Origin: Capnocytophaga sp.
GTDB lineage: Bacteria; Bacteroidota; Bacteroidia; Flavobacteriales; Flavobacteriaceae
DNA length: 37,118 bases
Assembly: GCF_030532915.1 (NCBI RefSeq)
Contig: NZ_JAUNKD010000007.1
Coordinates: 1 to 37,118, forward strand
Direction: 5' to 3'
This document shows positions 23,240 through 31,988 of this stretch, one piece after another. The notes beneath the pieces are model-generated. The model made no database searches, had not been told where the DNA came from, and saw nothing but the letters and a program-made list of their open reading frames with translations. Both the position numbers and the translations under genes were made by a program. Numbering within the stretch: position 1 is the first letter of the stretch; every line of letters begins with the position of its first letter.

Positions 23240-24529
23240 ATGTATAAAATTTTTGACACTATGCAACGATTTTTCTGTATTTTATTTTTTCTTGCTGGTT
23301 TTCAGTTAAATGCAAAAAACGAATATCCGTTTGATTTTTCAAAAAGTCTCCGAATTGATTTTTATATTTTGGGTGATGCCACCACTGCCGAAGTCATCGT
23401 ATCGCAACTGAAAAAAGAACCGCACTGGGGAGGCTCTAAAACAAATTTGATTTTTCCGGATTTTGGGGAACTTCGCGTGCGATTAATAGATGAAAATACG
23501 GGAAAAATCGTTTTTTCAAAGGGATTTAATTCACTTTTCAATGAATGGCAACACGTTGAGCAGGCAAAAACCGAAAAAAAGATGTTTTTACACGCTATTC
23601 AGTTCCCTTTTCCGACAAAAAAACTGAAATTTTCCATAGAAAAACGAAATAAAGAAGGTCGGTTTGATGATTTTTTTCAAAAAACTATCAATCCTGATGA
23701 TTATTTTATAAAAGAAGAGACCGTTTTGGCGTATCCTGTTAAAAAAATACTTGAAAATGGCGATGCTTCCCAAAAAGTAGATTTGGTGATTTTAGCGGAA
23801 GGTTACACTCAAAATGAAATGGCGAAATTTTACGCCGATGCCAAACGTATGACTGATTATATGTTTACCATTCCGCCGTTTGATGCTCTAAAACAGCATT
23901 TTAACGTGTATGCGGTGGGTGTTCCGTCCCAAGAATCCGGCACGGACATTCCCGGCAAAAATAGCTATAAAAAAACGGCTTTTGATGCTTCGTTTTACAC
24001 TTTTGATATGGAAAGATACCTGACAACCAACAATATGCAAGCCATTGCCGATGCCGCTTCATTAGTGCCTTATGACCAGATTTATATTTTGGTAAACACC
24101 GAAACTTATGGCGGTGGCGGGTTTTACAATCACTTGAATTTGGCAACTTCTGACAATAAATTGTCGGAAAAAGTCTTCGTTCACGAGTTCGGACACGGAT
24201 TTGCGGGGCTTGCTGATGAATATTACGATTCTTCAACCGCTTTTGACTCTGCATATAATATAAAGGTAGAGCCTTGGGAGCAAAATATCACTTCTTTGGT
24301 TAATTTTGACACCAAATGGAAGGATATGATTAAAAAAACAACCCCGATTCCCACGCCAAGAACCTCAAAATATGAAAAAACGGTGGGCGTTTTTGAAGGA
24401 GGCGGCTATGTTTCCAAAGGCATTTACAGCCCCGTGCAAGATTGCCGAATGAAGTCAAACGACCCCAAAGGTTTTTGTCCCGTTTGCCAGCGAGCCATAC
24501 ACAAGGTGGTGAAGTTTTATACAGAATAA
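23240..24529 (+). CDS. Secreted peptidase of family M64 (IgA-peptidase family)
   Basis: 429 residues from the ATG at 23240; a second ATG at 23261 gives an equally good signal peptide (MQRFFCILFFLAGFQLNA). An N-terminal strand-rich domain (about 30-160) precedes the catalytic domain: VDLVILAEGYTQNEM, TDIPGKNSYKKTAFDASFYT, and the zinc site HEFGHGFAGLADEYY near residue 315. A cysteine cluster (CRMKSNDPKGFCPVC) lies near the C-terminus. M64 was founded on an IgA-cleaving metallopeptidase; most Bacteroidota members are uncharacterised and substrate specificity cannot be inferred. No type IX secretion C-terminal domain is visible, so periplasmic or outer-membrane-released. Confidence 0.9.
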   Translation: MYKIFDTMQRFFCILFFLAGFQLNAKNEYPFDFSKSLRIDFYILGDATTAEVIVSQLKKEPHWGGSKTNLIFPDFGELRVRLIDENTGKIVFSKGFNSLFNEWQHVEQAKTEKKMFLHAIQFPFPTKKLKFSIEKRNKEGRFDDFFQKTINPDDYFIKEETVLAYPVKKILENGDASQKVDLVILAEGYTQNEMAKFYADAKRMTDYMFTIPPFDALKQHFNVYAVGVPSQESGTDIPGKNSYKKTAFDASFYTFDMERYLTTNNMQAIADAASLVPYDQIYILVNTETYGGGGFYNHLNLATSDNKLSEKVFVHEFGHGFAGLADEYYDSSTAFDSAYNIKVEPWEQNITSLVNFDTKWKDMIKKTTPIPTPRTSKYEKTVGVFEGGGYVSKGIYSPVQDCRMKSNDPKGFCPVCQRAIHKVVKFYTE

Positions 24530-24605
24530 AACGCTTTAAATGAGTGAGTTGCCATTTTTTCAGAAAGGCGAATTGAAAAACGGTGTCTAAATCCGACTTT
24601 TTTCC

Positions 24606-24613
24606 TATTTTTG
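24606..24613 (+). promoter_or_regulatory. -7 promoter box (TATTTTTG) for the MarC/kdsA group
   Basis: TAnnTTTG match 17 bp before the ATG at 24631; the best candidate to drive the following genes up to kdsA. Confidence 0.5.
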
Positions 24614-24630
24614 CAAAAATTTTTTGAAAA

Positions 24631-25221
24631 ATGAGTTTTGATATTGAGGAAATCACTACGATAACTTTGGCGTTGTTCGTGGCGATTGATATTATAGGTA
24701 GTATTCCGATTATCACTAAGTTACGTGAAAAATCGGGCTATATTCAGTCTGAAAAAACAGTGATTGTTTCCGGAATTTTATTCTTTTCTTTTCTGTTTTT
24801 TGGCGAGAAAATCCTTGGGCTGGTCAGCGTGACGGTACCTTCGTTTGCCGTAGCGGGCGCTTTTATCCTGTTTTTCTTCGCTTTGGAAATGATTTTGGGT
24901 ATTGAACTTTATAAGGATGAGGCTCCGCAAACGGCGTCAATTGTTCCGTTGGCGTTTCCGTTGGTTGCGGGGGCGACATCGCTAGCGATTTTGATAAATT
25001 CCAGAGAAAAATACGCCCTTGAAAATATCGTTGTAGGGATTTTGATTAATCTTTTGATTGTATATGTAGTGCTGAAAAATTCCGAAAAGCTCGAAAAACG
25101 CCTTGGCAAACAGGGAATTTCGGTACTTCGGAAAATTTTCGGGGTGATTTTGCTTGCCATTGCCGTTGAAATGTTTATTACCAACGCAAAAGCGATTTTT
25201 CATATGCCTGTGGTGCAATAA
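24631..25221 (+). CDS. MarC-family integral membrane protein
   Basis: 196 residues with six predicted helices. Family motifs: FVAIDIIGSIPIITKL near residue 16, FAVAGAFILFFFALEMILGI near 70, and IVPLAFPLVAGATSLAILI near 104. MarC (UPF0056) proteins lie in the inner membrane; despite the name, a role in antibiotic resistance has not held up and the function is unknown. Likely the first gene of a unit with the small membrane protein (20 bp gap) and kdsA. Confidence 0.93.
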   Translation: MSFDIEEITTITLALFVAIDIIGSIPIITKLREKSGYIQSEKTVIVSGILFFSFLFFGEKILGLVSVTVPSFAVAGAFILFFFALEMILGIELYKDEAPQTASIVPLAFPLVAGATSLAILINSREKYALENIVVGILINLLIVYVVLKNSEKLEKRLGKQGISVLRKIFGVILLAIAVEMFITNAKAIFHMPVVQ

Positions 25222-25241
25222 TTTTATTTAGATTTTTACGT

Positions 25242-25436
25242 ATGAAACTATTTATATACATATTGCTTGTTATCTCATTGATTATTATTGGGTTTAACGT
25301 TTATTTGATTGATTTTTCCAATCCGTTTCAAGGGCAAAGTGCAGTGGCTTTTATCTCGGCGGGTGTGGCATTGGCGGCTTTGTTGTTGCTACTGATATTC
25401 CATTTTTCAAGAAAAATCAAACAAAATTTAAAATAA
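25242..25436 (+). CDS. Small two-helix membrane protein
   Basis: 64 residues. Two hydrophobic helices (about 3-26 and 34-55) are joined by a short loop (DFSNPFQGQS), with a basic tail (HFSRKIKQNLK) that places the C-terminus in the cytoplasm. Such a small gene between marC and kdsA resembles other Flavobacteriaceae. No known function. It lies 20 bp after the MarC stop and 45 bp before kdsA, so probably cotranscribed. Confidence 0.75.
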   Translation: MKLFIYILLVISLIIIGFNVYLIDFSNPFQGQSAVAFISAGVALAALLLLLIFHFSRKIKQNLK

Positions 25437-25481
25437 AATAATATTTCAATAACCGAATTATCGGTTCAATTCCAGTTACTT

Positions 25482-26279
25482 ATGCTTATATCGAATAAAG
25501 AAAATAACTTTTTTCTTCTGGCAGGACCTTGTGCCATTGAAGGGGAAGAAATGGCGATGAAAATTGCCGATAAAATTGTGTCAATTACTCAAAAATTGAA
25601 TATTCCGTATGTTTTTAAAGGAAGTTTCAAAAAAGCCAATCGCAGCCGAATTGATTCATTTACAGGTATTGGCGATGAAAAAGCACTCAAAATTCTTGAA
25701 AGAGTAGGGAAGACTTTCGGTGTGCCTACCGTTACGGATATTCACGAAGTTAGCGATGCCGAAATGGCTGCCCAATATGTTGATGTACTGCAAATTCCGG
25801 CTTTTTTGGTGCGCCAAACTGATTTGGTGGTGGCTGCCGCTAAAACGGCTAAGGTAATCAATTTGAAAAAAGGGCAGTTTATGAGTCCCGAAAGTATGAA
25901 ACACGCCGTTCAAAAAGTGCTTGATGTTGGTAACGAGAGCGTTATGCTGACCGATAGAGGTACTATGTTTGGTTACCAAGATTTAATAGTTGATTTTAGA
26001 GGAATTCCCACAATGCAAGCCTATGCGCCTGTGGTTATGGATGTTACGCATTCATTACAACAACCCAATCAAGCGAGTGGCGTAACCGGTGGTCGTCCTG
26101 ATATGATTGAAGTTGTTGCGCGAGCGGCTATTGTTAATAATGCTGATGGGCTGTTTATTGAAACCCATTTCGACCCGAAAAATGCCAAAAGTGACGGGGC
26201 AAATATGCTTCATCTTGATTTGCTCGAAGGGCTTTTGACAAGGCTCGTTGCCATTCGTAAAACCATTAATGAGTTTTAA
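25482..26279 (+). CDS. kdsA: 3-deoxy-8-phosphooctulonate synthase
   Basis: 265 residues. Condenses phosphoenolpyruvate with arabinose 5-phosphate to make Kdo-8-phosphate for the LPS inner core. TIM-barrel signatures: FFLLAGPCAIEG at the N-terminus, VFKGSFKKANRSR for substrate binding, TDIHEVSDAE, QIPAFLVRQTDL, and the terminal DGLFIETHFDP. The cysteine in GPCAIE and the HFDP segment occur in both metal-dependent and independent forms, so class is left open. Cytoplasmic. Works in the same pathway as lpxB and the LPS export gene elsewhere in the window. Confidence 0.97.
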   Translation: MLISNKENNFFLLAGPCAIEGEEMAMKIADKIVSITQKLNIPYVFKGSFKKANRSRIDSFTGIGDEKALKILERVGKTFGVPTVTDIHEVSDAEMAAQYVDVLQIPAFLVRQTDLVVAAAKTAKVINLKKGQFMSPESMKHAVQKVLDVGNESVMLTDRGTMFGYQDLIVDFRGIPTMQAYAPVVMDVTHSLQQPNQASGVTGGRPDMIEVVARAAIVNNADGLFIETHFDPKNAKSDGANMLHLDLLEGLLTRLVAIRKTINEF

Positions 26280-26283
26280 AAAA

Positions 26284-26320
26284 ACTGTTAGCCATTGACT
26301 AACAGTATTGTAAAATACTG
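26284..26320 (+). promoter_or_regulatory. Two overlapping, mutually exclusive hairpins between kdsA and cca
   Basis: Hairpin A: ACTGTTAG (26284-26291) with CTAACAGT (26299-26306), an 8-bp perfect stem. Hairpin B: CAGTATT (26303-26309) with AATACTG (26314-26320), 7 bp, GTAA loop. They share 26303-26306 so cannot form at once, and B ends 14 bp before the cca start. No U run follows, so not an ordinary terminator. Confidence 0.5.
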
Positions 26321-26334
26321 CAAACTAAATAAAT

Positions 26335-27747
26335 ATGAATTATAAAGAAGCTCTTACAAATCCTATTTTTTCTGTAATTAGTAATATTTCGGCTGAAATT
26401 TCGTTGGAAAGTTATGTTATCGGTGGATTTGTTAGAGATTATCTTCTGAAAAAGAAACTCCCTAAGGATATTGATATTGTTTCGGTCGGAAGCGGAGTTT
26501 TGTTGGCTGAAAAAGTAGCCGAAAAATTACCCGAATCTCCCAAAGTATCTGTTTTTAAGAACTTTGGAACGGCGATGATAAAATCCGACGGTTTGGATAT
26601 TGAGTTTGTCGGCGCTCGAAAAGAAAGTTACGAATCCAATTCCCGCAAACCTTACGTGGAAAGCGGAACGCTACAAGACGACCAAAATCGACGTGATTTT
26701 ACCATTAATGCGATGGCTTTATCGCTTTCAAAACGCAATTTTGGTGAGTTGATAGACCCTTTTGGCGGGCTTTCTGACCTTGAAAATAAAATCATTCGCA
26801 CGCCGCTCGACCCCGATGTTACCTACTCCGATGACCCGCTCAGAATGATGCGCGCCATTCGGTTTGCCACGCAATTGGGTTTTGATATTGAAGAAAAATC
26901 ACTAAAAGCCATCACGAAAAATAAAAATCGCTTGGAAATTATTTCAAACGAACGCATCGTTGATGAACTTCATAAAATACTGGCTTCTGACCAGCCTTCC
27001 GTTGGGTTAAAATTGCTTTACCAAACCGGATTGCTTCATTATATACTTCCTGAATTGATTGATTTACAAGGTGTTCAGGAGCAAGAAGGACAGCGCCATA
27101 AAGATAATTTTTGGCATACGCTTGAAGTGGTGGACAACATTGCGCAAAACACCGATGATTTGTGGTTGCGCTGGTCAGCTTTGTTGCACGATATTGGTAA
27201 AGCTCCCACCAAGCGTTTTGACAAAAAAGTAGGTTGGACCTTTCACGGACACGAATTTCTGGGCAGCAAAATGGTTTTCACTATTTTCAAGCGATTGCGT
27301 ATGCCACTCAATGAAAAGATGAAATTCGTGCAGAAAATGGTGCGAATGAGTTCGCGTCCCATTGTCATTGCCGAAGACATTGTTACCGATTCAGCAGTGC
27401 GCAGGTTGATTTTTGATGCCGGTGATGATTTTGAAAGTTTGATGACTTTGTGTGAAGCGGATATTACTACTAAAAATCCGAAAAAATTTAAAAAATATCA
27501 CGATAATTTCCTGATAGTTCGGCAAAAAGTGGTTGAAGTGGAAGAAAAAGACCATATTCGCAATTTTCAGCCTCCTGTTTCGGGCGAGGAAATTATGAAA
27601 ACCTTCAATTTAAAACCGTCGCGAGAAATTGGTGCATTGAAAGATGCCATCAAAGATGCCATTTTAGAAGGAAAAATCCCGAATGAGTACGAAGCTGCCA
27701 AAGCATTTATGTTTGAAAAAGCTAAAAAAATGAAACTCATACCATAA
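26335..27747 (+). CDS. cca: CCA tRNA nucleotidyltransferase with HD domain
   Basis: 470 residues. Builds or repairs the 3' CCA end of tRNAs. Class II head domain: VIGGFVRDYLLKKKLPKDID with the metal-binding DxD, then the arm motif RRDFTINAMALSL, and DDPLRMMRAIRFATQLG. An HD phosphohydrolase domain follows (LLHDIGKAPTKRF near residue 285; FHGHEFLGSKM), as in many bacterial homologues, where it may act as 2',3'-cyclic phosphodiesterase/phosphatase. Cytoplasmic. Ends at a strong bidirectional terminator facing asd. Confidence 0.95.
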   Translation: MNYKEALTNPIFSVISNISAEISLESYVIGGFVRDYLLKKKLPKDIDIVSVGSGVLLAEKVAEKLPESPKVSVFKNFGTAMIKSDGLDIEFVGARKESYESNSRKPYVESGTLQDDQNRRDFTINAMALSLSKRNFGELIDPFGGLSDLENKIIRTPLDPDVTYSDDPLRMMRAIRFATQLGFDIEEKSLKAITKNKNRLEIISNERIVDELHKILASDQPSVGLKLLYQTGLLHYILPELIDLQGVQEQEGQRHKDNFWHTLEVVDNIAQNTDDLWLRWSALLHDIGKAPTKRFDKKVGWTFHGHEFLGSKMVFTIFKRLRMPLNEKMKFVQKMVRMSSRPIVIAEDIVTDSAVRRLIFDAGDDFESLMTLCEADITTKNPKKFKKYHDNFLIVRQKVVEVEEKDHIRNFQPPVSGEEIMKTFNLKPSREIGALKDAIKDAILEGKIPNEYEAAKAFMFEKAKKMKLIP

Positions 27748-27750
27748 AGA

Positions 27751-27786
27751 AAAGGTTAAGAAATCAGCTATTTCTTAACCTTTTTT
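27751..27786 (+). terminator. Bidirectional terminator between cca and asd
   Basis: AAGGTTAAGAAAT pairs perfectly with ATTTCTTAACCTT around CAGCT, followed by T5-6 on the plus strand and TTTTC on the minus strand; 4 bp after the cca stop and 20 bp from the asd stop. Confidence 0.9.
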
Positions 27787-27805
27787 GATGTTTTTAAATT
27801 TGTGA

Positions 27806-28795
27806 TTACAGCAAATGATTTGCCACTAAATATTCAGCTATTTGAATGGTGTTGGTGGCTGCCCCTTTTCGTAAATTATCAGCTACTATCCACATATTCA
27901 ATGTATTGGCTTGTGATTCATCTTTTCGGATACGTCCCACGAACACCTCATCTTTTCCTTGTGAAAATAAAGGCATTGGGTATGAGTTGGTTGCAATGTC
28001 GTCCTGAACCGTGATTCCGGATGATTTTGAAAGTAAATCGCGCACTTCGTCCAATGAAAAATCAGAAAGAAGCTCCACGTTTACCGACTCGCTATGCCCG
28101 CCAACTACCGGAATGCGCACGGCGGTTGCTGTTACCGCAATCGTTTCATCTCGAAGGATTTTTTTGGTTTCACGCACCAATTTCATTTCCTCTTTGGTGT
28201 AGCCGTTTTCTTCAAAAACATCACAATGTGGAATGGCATTTCGGTGTATGGGGTAGTGATAAGCCATTTCTCCTTTTTTGCCATTATATTCATTTTCAAG
28301 TTGTTTTACAGCCTTTACACCCGTTCCGGTAATGGATTGGTAAGTTGAGACAACCACACGTTTAATACCGTATTTTCGTTGTAATGGCGCTAGGGCAACC
28401 AACATTTGGATGGTGGAACAGTTGGGATTCGCGATGATTTTATCCTCCTTTGTGAGCACATCGGCATTGATTTCGGGGATTACTAATTTTTTGGTAGGGT
28501 CCATACGCCAAGCCGATGAATTGTCCACCACGGTAGTTCCCACTTGGGCAAATTTCGGCGCCCACTCCAATGAAACGGTTCCGCCGGCAGAAAACAACGC
28601 CACATCGGGTTTTAACGAAACGGCTTGTTGCAAGCCTACAACCGAATATTCCTTCCCTTGGAAGGTAATTTTTTGTCCGACAGACTTTTCCGAAGCCACC
28701 GGAATCAGTTCCGTTACCGGAAAATTTCGTTCGTTTAGCACTTCTAACATCACGTTACCCACCATTCCGGTAACGCCAACAACGGCTACTCTCAT
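27806..28795 (-). CDS. asd: Aspartate-semialdehyde dehydrogenase
   Basis: 329 residues from the ATG at 28795. An 18-codon in-frame extension reaches 28849 but would overlap the -7 box at 28847-28854 and lacks family similarity. The enzyme reduces aspartyl phosphate to the semialdehyde leading to lysine, diaminopimelate, methionine and threonine. NADP-binding GVTGMVGNVMLEVL opens the protein; the active-site cysteine lies in IANPNCSTIQM near residue 128, and the histidine in RIPVVGGHSESV. Cytoplasmic. Single-gene unit ending at the shared terminator with cca. Confidence 0.96.
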   Translation of the reverse strand: MRVAVVGVTGMVGNVMLEVLNERNFPVTELIPVASEKSVGQKITFQGKEYSVVGLQQAVSLKPDVALFSAGGTVSLEWAPKFAQVGTTVVDNSSAWRMDPTKKLVIPEINADVLTKEDKIIANPNCSTIQMLVALAPLQRKYGIKRVVVSTYQSITGTGVKAVKQLENEYNGKKGEMAYHYPIHRNAIPHCDVFEENGYTKEEMKLVRETKKILRDETIAVTATAVRIPVVGGHSESVNVELLSDFSLDEVRDLLSKSSGITVQDDIATNSYPMPLFSQGKDEVFVGRIRKDESQANTLNMWIVADNLRKGAATNTIQIAEYLVANHLL

Positions 28796-28846
28796 ATTTT
28801 TATTACTTTTATCAGTATTTAATTCATCTTTTACGTAAAAGAACAG

Positions 28847-28854
28847 CAAAAATA
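28847..28854 (-). promoter_or_regulatory. -7 promoter box (TATTTTTG) for asd
   Basis: TAnnTTTG on the minus strand, 52 bp upstream of the ATG at 28795; this favours that start over the longer one. Confidence 0.55.
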
Positions 28855-28978
28855 CTAATTATTTTTTACGATAGAAAGAAAATAAGTAATAAAATGAATT
28901 TTTTTATTACGAAAAAAATGCGGAAATTTGCAGTCCGAAAAAAAAGAAATACTACAATTTTATTCTGATAAAAAAGAA

Positions 28979-29629
28979 ATGCTACCACTTAAGGATACAT
29001 TGAAACACAAAGGGTTACGAAATCAACTAGCTGATTTGCTCAAACAAAAAGGTATCACGGATACAAAAGTGTTGGACGCCATTCGTGCCATTCCCCGGCA
29101 TTTGTTTATGGACAGCAGTTTTGAAGCGCACGCCTATCAGGATAAGGCTTTCCCGATTGAGGCCGGACAAACTATTTCACAGCCCTATACGGTGGCTTTT
29201 CAAACGCAATTACTACAAGTTTCTTCCGGACAAAAAGTATTGGAAATCGGCACCGGAAGTGGTTATCAATCAAGTGTGTTACTTTTTTTGGGTGCTAACG
29301 TATTTACCATTGAACGACAGCAAAAATTATTCAAACAAACACAACTTTTGCTCCCGAAACTGATGCCTCGCAGAGCGAGAATGTATTTTGGTGACGGATA
29401 TAAAGGGCTTCCGCTTGAAGCGCCTTTTGACCGAATTTTGGTAACGGCGGGTGCTTCACAGGTTCCGCCGGCGTTGTTGGCACAATTGGCAATCGGTGGG
29501 CGTTTGGTAATTCCCGTAGGTGAACAAATGCAGGTGATGACTCTTTTTGAACGCATTTCCGAAAACGAATTTCATAAAACGGAATATGGTGATTTTCAGT
29601 TTGTTCCTCTTTTAAAAGACAAAGCCTAA
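28979..29629 (+). CDS. pcm: Protein-L-isoaspartate O-methyltransferase
   Basis: 216 residues from the ATG at 28979; the frame is open further upstream but without an ATG. Repairs isoaspartyl residues in aged proteins by methylating them with S-adenosylmethionine. Hallmarks: IPRHLFMDSSFEAHAYQDKA, IEAGQTISQPYTVAFQ (the substrate-binding TISQP), the SAM motif VLEIGTGSGYQSSVL near residue 88, and the later FDRILVTAGASQVPPAL. Cytoplasmic. Divergent from asd; its own promoter is not clear. Confidence 0.95.
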   Translation: MLPLKDTLKHKGLRNQLADLLKQKGITDTKVLDAIRAIPRHLFMDSSFEAHAYQDKAFPIEAGQTISQPYTVAFQTQLLQVSSGQKVLEIGTGSGYQSSVLLFLGANVFTIERQQKLFKQTQLLLPKLMPRRARMYFGDGYKGLPLEAPFDRILVTAGASQVPPALLAQLAIGGRLVIPVGEQMQVMTLFERISENEFHKTEYGDFQFVPLLKDKA

Positions 29630-29736
29630 GCCAAAAAAGTTGTGAAAAAATAGTATTTGGGAATCAATTATTTATCGAATTATTTTGCGATTTTCGATTT
29701 TTCAGGTAAGAATTATTTTGTGTTTAAACAAAAAAA

Positions 29737-30035
29737 GAGCAAATCTATAAGCCGGATTCTGTATCTTATTGTGCATAAGATGCTTATCATTTATCTTGAT
29801 TTACAATTACTTGTAAACTCAAACCGCCCACCCTCCAACATCGGGCGAGCCACCCTCAACTGTTGGTTTACACGGCGTTGCACCACATAGAGTTTACCTG
29901 ATTTCACTACAGCCGAACTGTACTTGCTTTCTGTTGCACTTGTCCTCGTCTCACGACGGACGGGCATTACCCGCTATGTTGCTCTGTGGTGTCCGGACTT
30001 TCCTCTATAAAATAGCGATAAGCCGATTTGCTCTC
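29737..30035 (-). ncRNA. rnpB: RNase P RNA (catalytic subunit of RNase P)
   Basis: On the minus strand the conserved core GAGGAAAGTCCGGACACCAC lies near 29984-30004 and ACAGAATCCGGCTTAT near the 3' end. GAGCAAATC (30025-30033) pairs with GATTTGCTC (29737-29745) to close helix P1 perfectly. AGGGTGG and GGGCGGTTTG are also visible internally. The RNA cleaves 5' leaders from pre-tRNAs. About 299 nt, compact for a bacterial type A RNA. The transcript begins just after the TACCTTTG box (30041-30048), and a T6 run follows the 3' P1 strand as terminator. End positions are good to a few bases. Confidence 0.93.
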
Positions 30036-30040
30036 GCCGG

Positions 30041-30048
30041 CAAAGGTA
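30041..30048 (-). promoter_or_regulatory. -7 promoter box (TACCTTTG) for rnpB
   Basis: A perfect TAnnTTTG immediately upstream of the RNase P RNA 5' end; spacing puts transcription start within the CCGGCGAGAG stretch. Confidence 0.7.
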
Positions 30049-30084
30049 CAACATTTTATTTTTATTTTACGGGAATTACGAAAT

Positions 30085-30117
30085 AAAAAATACCGATTTG
30101 GTAAAGTAAATCGGTAT
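30085..30117 (-). terminator. Terminator of the PepSY-like gene
   Basis: ATACCGATTT (30090-30099) pairs perfectly with AAATCGGTAT (30108-30117) around an 8-nt loop; on the minus strand a T6 run follows. Confidence 0.85.
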
Positions 30118-30152
30118 GTGATAACTGATTATCAGTTGTTTATTTTCAGAGT

Positions 30153-30602
30153 TTAGTCATCAACGCGTTTGAAATTTCCTTTTGAATCGAAAATCAATTC
30201 CAAACCGTTTGAAAGTTTCACTTCTTGATTGCCAAAATATACTTTTTCAATTTTTACGATTTTTGTGTTTGAAAACTTGGCATTTACGTATGTGAGAATA
30301 TTTTTTGAAATGAAATCAGTCGGGATTTCGGTGTATTTCCCGTCAATTTCCTTCCAACTTCCTTTTCCGTCAAATTCAATTTTTAATCCGTCAGTAAACC
30401 GAACCGTATATTCGTTGGACGACAAAAAATTGCGTTCAAACATTATGTAGTCTACATTATGCCTCGAAAAATGATTTTTTATGAAGGTTTGCGCACTTTG
30501 TGGCAATTCGTTTTGTGCTACGATGGTTTCCTGCGCATTGGCTTGTGTACTACCAAAAATAAAAATGATAAATGTTACTAATTTGATAAGATTTTTTTTC
30601 AT
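30153..30602 (-). CDS. PepSY-like periplasmic protein (PF11396 type)
   Basis: 149 residues with a signal peptide ending at STQANAQ (about residue 24). The mature part contains two copies of the PepSY-like pattern: LPQSAQTFIKNHFSRHNV...KIEFDGKGSWKEIDG and IPTDFISKNILTYVNAKF...LIFDSKGNFKRVDD. Proteins of this family are small, periplasmic and of unknown function in Bacteroidota; they often lie beside two-component systems. Here it is 81 bp downstream of a histidine kinase gene but has its own -7 box and terminator. A modulator or target of that system is a plausible inference. Confidence 0.87.
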   Translation of the reverse strand: MKKNLIKLVTFIIFIFGSTQANAQETIVAQNELPQSAQTFIKNHFSRHNVDYIMFERNFLSSNEYTVRFTDGLKIEFDGKGSWKEIDGKYTEIPTDFISKNILTYVNAKFSNTKIVKIEKVYFGNQEVKLSNGLELIFDSKGNFKRVDD

Positions 30603-30628
30603 TGTATGTTTATTTTTTAATTCAGGGG

Positions 30629-30636
30629 CAAAATTA
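30629..30636 (-). promoter_or_regulatory. -7 promoter box (TAATTTTG) for the PepSY-like gene
   Basis: A perfect TAnnTTTG on the minus strand, 27 bp before the ATG at 30602, in the gap after the histidine kinase stop. Confidence 0.6.
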
Positions 30637-30683
30637 GTTGGTGATTTTGGAAAAAAATGGGAAATACATAAAAAACAGAAAAA

Positions 30684-31964
30684 TTATTTTTGTTTTACTA
30701 AGAAGACGTGCAAATCATTTTCGTATTGATAATCAACCGTTAAACTGGGTGAATTTTCCACGATTGTTTTTACGATGGAAAGCCCCAATCCGGTTGAAGA
30801 ATTGTCTTGATTTGATTTGTAAAAACGATTGAAAATGAACTCTTTATTTAATGAATCGGTTTGTTGTGATGTGTTTTTCATTTCAAATCCGTTGTTGTGA
30901 AAATCAATGTAGATGACGCCACCTTTTCGGTTGTATTTGATGGCATTTCGCAACAGATTAGACAGCAAAACATATGCCAAATCAGGATTCATCAGTGTTT
31001 TGAAAGTGCCATTTTCAGTGAATTTAAGTTCTATATCTTTGAAAGTAAGCATATCCGTAAAATCTTCAAGTATATTTTTGGCTATGTTGTTGAAAACGAT
31101 TTCTTCTTTTGGAAAATACTGATTGTTTTCAATGCGGGAGAGCATCAGCAGTGATTTGTTGATTTTCACGAGTTTAAGTAACGTTTCACGAACATTGCTT
31201 AATTCAACGAGTTTTTCTTCCGACAGATTTTCGTCTTCCAATAAAATTTCTATTTTGTTAATAGACACAGCCAGAGGGGTTTGCAATTCGTGTGAAGCAT
31301 TTTCAATAAATTGTTTTTGATTTCGGAATGTTTTTTCATTGCGGTAAATCATCGTGTCAATTTCACGATTTAAAAGTTCAAATTCGTGAATATGTGTTTT
31401 TTTACTTTTTTCATAATTTTCCTTTCCAAAATCATAATTTCCTAATTTTTTAAGGATTTGATAGAAAGGTTTCCACGTTTTTCGTAAAATAATATTATTT
31501 ATGATAATGATACTAGTAACGATTAAGATGTAAAGAACCACCAAGGCTACGAATAAATTTTGAGCAAATTCATCTTCTTCAACTATGGAACTTCTGATTT
31601 CGAGTCGTTTTGGTTGTGCCTCTTTATCAATGAAATATGTTTCTAAAACACGATAGGGCTCATAATCGTCTTCATATTCCATATAAAACGATTCGTTTCG
31701 GAAAAAATTCCCCTCTTTGTATTGTGTTGCGTCAATGGACGTAATGCGAAATTGGTTGAAGTCAAATTCGTTGATATCCAGAATTTTATCGTTTTCATAG
31801 GCTTCACGAATAATTTGGATTTTTAAGTCTTTTAACCCGTCGTCAATATTGTCATACACCTCTTCAATCAAAAATGTGTAGAACAGAGCAGCCCACACCG
31901 CAATGATGAGCAGCAGTGCCGAAGCCAAATATTTCAGGGTGTAATTTTTTAATGAAACACTCAT
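30684..31964 (-). CDS. Two-component sensor histidine kinase
   Basis: 426 residues. One transmembrane helix at about 12-33, a roughly 100-residue extracytoplasmic sensor region rich in acidic and aromatic residues, a second helix (about 136-158, VALVVLYILIVTSIIIINNI), then the kinase core. H-box NASHELQTPLA (about residue 222), N-box LLRNAIKYN (about 338), and G2 STGLGLSIVKTI (about 390) are clear. The usual DxGxG G1 box is replaced by MKNTSQQTD, a degenerate form seen in some Bacteroidota kinases. No HAMP recognised. Cotranscribed with the upstream response regulator gene (24-bp gap). The signal is unknown. Confidence 0.94.
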   Translation of the reverse strand: MSVSLKNYTLKYLASALLLIIAVWAALFYTFLIEEVYDNIDDGLKDLKIQIIREAYENDKILDINEFDFNQFRITSIDATQYKEGNFFRNESFYMEYEDDYEPYRVLETYFIDKEAQPKRLEIRSSIVEEDEFAQNLFVALVVLYILIVTSIIIINNIILRKTWKPFYQILKKLGNYDFGKENYEKSKKTHIHEFELLNREIDTMIYRNEKTFRNQKQFIENASHELQTPLAVSINKIEILLEDENLSEEKLVELSNVRETLLKLVKINKSLLMLSRIENNQYFPKEEIVFNNIAKNILEDFTDMLTFKDIELKFTENGTFKTLMNPDLAYVLLSNLLRNAIKYNRKGGVIYIDFHNNGFEMKNTSQQTDSLNKEFIFNRFYKSNQDNSSTGLGLSIVKTIVENSPSLTVDYQYENDLHVFLVKQK

Positions 31965-31988
31965 TTTAAGGGGTTGATTTATAGTGTA

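Noticed and set aside
29657..29890. Plus-strand 77-residue frame
   Set aside because: It lies antisense across the RNase P RNA gene.
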